19,642 nucleotides of DNA from CAIVSN01 sp043778375. GTDB taxonomy: Bacteria; Patescibacteriota; Gracilibacteria; BD1-5; UBA2023. The notes under the pieces are model-generated. The model did no database searches. It was not told the DNA's origin and worked only from the letters and a program-made list of their open reading frames with translations. This document shows positions 18,455 through 19,642 of this stretch, piece after piece. Each line of letters opens with the position of its first letter. Position 1 is the first letter of the stretch. Both the position numbers and the translations under genes were made by a program. The stretch covers positions 1 to 19,642 of the forward strand of contig JAYWGH010000048.1 of NCBI GenBank assembly GCA_043778375.1. The letters are read 5' to 3'.

Positions 18455-19642
18455 TTATTTCTTCAGCACAAACCCCTCCCCTGCAAGCTTCTCAATCACC
18501 GTGTTTTGTATAGCGAGCATCTCCTCATCTGTAAGTGTTTTTGTGCGATCCTGGATCGAAAACCTGTAGGTGAGAGACTTCATCCCCTCAGGCACTCCCA
18601 CTCCAGTGTAGGGCTCACCGAGTACCTCAAGCTCTCAGATGCGAGCGTCTGTACTGAGAATAAATGAACTCAGAGTATTTGCTGGGGTTCTCTCTGGAAG
18701 CAAGAAGTTGAGCTCGCGAGCAACTTTTGGAAACTTTGTTGGCTCTGTATAGTGAGACTCCCCTGCAGTCCTCTGTGCCAATACCGTATCAAGAGAGAGC
18801 TCCATATATACGCACTCTACTGGGAGTTCATGAGTACGAGCGACCGTCGGATGTACGCGACCAAACTCTGCGATCACTTGATCTTCGAGGAGATATTGAC
18901 CCGACGCCTGTGGATGAAAGTATGGGGCAATAGCTGGCGAGATGATCAAAGGTGCAACCTCAAGCACCTCCATAAGTCCATCAAACATCTTGCGTGCGTC
19001 GTCTATGCTCGTATGACTGAGGATAATCCCGAGTGATTTACTCTCATGAAACCCCACCGAAGACTTTGAGTGTACTTTTGCGATCTCAAAAAATCCAATA
19101 GAGGGAGTCTTTTTGAGATTTTCTCGAATATTTGCCATCAAAAGTGGTGCGAGTGAGCGACGCATGAGCGTAAAGTCCTCACTCACTGCGTTACGAACTC
19201 CGATAGCATTTGTATGATCCATGTGCCCTACTGACTCATCTTTTGCGGCATTACTAAACGAGTAATTGTACACCTCAGAGAGTCCCTGTCCTTGGAGATA
19301 ATTTTGGACGAGTCGGACAGACTGTAGTGCTGCATTTGCACGAGTGATATGAAACACTCCAGGAATTGCAGCCTCTTCGATCGCGTCGTAGCCGATGATT
19401 CGCCCGATTTCCTCTACTATATCCTCAAGGATAGAAACATCCTTTGCGACTCGATGAGATGGTACGGTTACAGTAAATACACCATCGCTGACTACTGGTG
19501 AGAACTCGAGTACTCCGAGAATTCGTAGTATCTCACTCTCACTCACCACAAGCCCAAGACGGCTCGCGATGAAGGCGCTATCAAACTGAAGAGTAACATG
19601 ATTAACGGTAGCAACATTGATATATCTCGAGTGACCGTGCAC
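18455..19642 (-). CDS. pheT: Phenylalanyl-tRNA synthetase beta subunit, C-terminal half
   Basis: The last 395 residues of PheT; the 5' part lies beyond the right edge. PheS2PheT2 charges tRNA-Phe. Visible domains in order: B5 (from SRYINV through VTVPSHRVAKDVSILEDIVEEIGRIIGYDAI), the catalytic-like beta core (YNYSFSNAA, LMRRSLAPLLMANIRENL, GFFEIAKV), and a C-terminal FDX-ACB anticodon-binding domain (YTEPTKFPKVARELNFLLPE to SIQDRTKTLTDEEM). A single TGA (18635-18637) codes Gly in the middle of the FDX-ACB domain. Under the standard code the protein would lose its last 60 residues. It ends in TAA, followed by a strong hairpin terminator. A pheS gene is expected further right, outside the window. 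Confidence 0.96.

Noticed and set aside
1..19642. TGA as tryptophan (code 4) or as selenocysteine
   Set aside because: TGA positions are Gly-like in conserved motifs and Trp is encoded by TGG. TGA is far too frequent and dispersed for selenocysteine, and no SECIS-like structure was noticed at the sites examined.
1..19642. CRISPR array, tRNA, rRNA, riboswitch or insertion sequence
   Set aside because: No regularly spaced direct repeats, cloverleaf, conserved rRNA stretch or transposase was found, and the gaps between genes (at most 127 bp) leave little room.

Overview
The window looks like chromosome from a candidate-phyla (CPR/Patescibacteria) bacterium that reads UGA as glycine (translation table 25), as known in Gracilibacteria and Absconditabacteria (SR1). 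With the standard code almost every gene breaks at in-frame TGA. Read TGA as Gly and they become twelve clean, full-length genes. All recognisable stops are TAA or TAG. Several TGAs fall where the family carries Gly, for example before the helix-hairpin-helix of endonuclease III, around the vWA metal-site Thr, and before the MoxR Walker B strand. No tRNA gene for UGA lies in the window. Coordinates below use table 25.

Layout. 1-7211 (minus strand): a RecX-like fragment running off the left edge, a 1681-residue secreted DUF1800-DUF1501 fusion, and an exported Ca-binding domain fused to a NicO-type metal transporter. 7223-8775: a small membrane-anchored HEPN-like protein (plus), convergent with a VOC/glyoxalase-nth pair (minus). 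8903-11202 (plus): tatD and an unrecognised 441-residue protein. 11232-13472 (minus): bifunctional Rel (p)ppGpp enzyme. 13538-18374 (minus): a two-gene operon encoding a transglutaminase-vWA fusion and a 944-residue MoxR-like AAA+ protein. This is the best candidate for a poorly described system, and it is visibly more AT-rich and far richer in TGA-Gly than its neighbours. 18455-19642 (minus): the C-terminal half of pheT, running off the right edge, ended by a clear intrinsic terminator.

Intergenic space is very small (3-127 bp), so no gene-free stretch reaches 300 bp. Most first genes of transcription units have a TAnnnT -10-like hexamer exactly 6 nt before the start codon and no Shine-Dalgarno sequence, which suggests leaderless transcripts. 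No rRNA, tRNA, CRISPR array, insertion sequence or origin was seen.

How the genes work together: nth, tatD, rel and pheT are housekeeping (DNA repair, metal-dependent nuclease, stringent response, tRNA charging). The left third is cell-surface and envelope biology. The MoxR-vWA-transglutaminase pair probably forms one AAA+ driven remodelling or processing machine in the cytoplasm.
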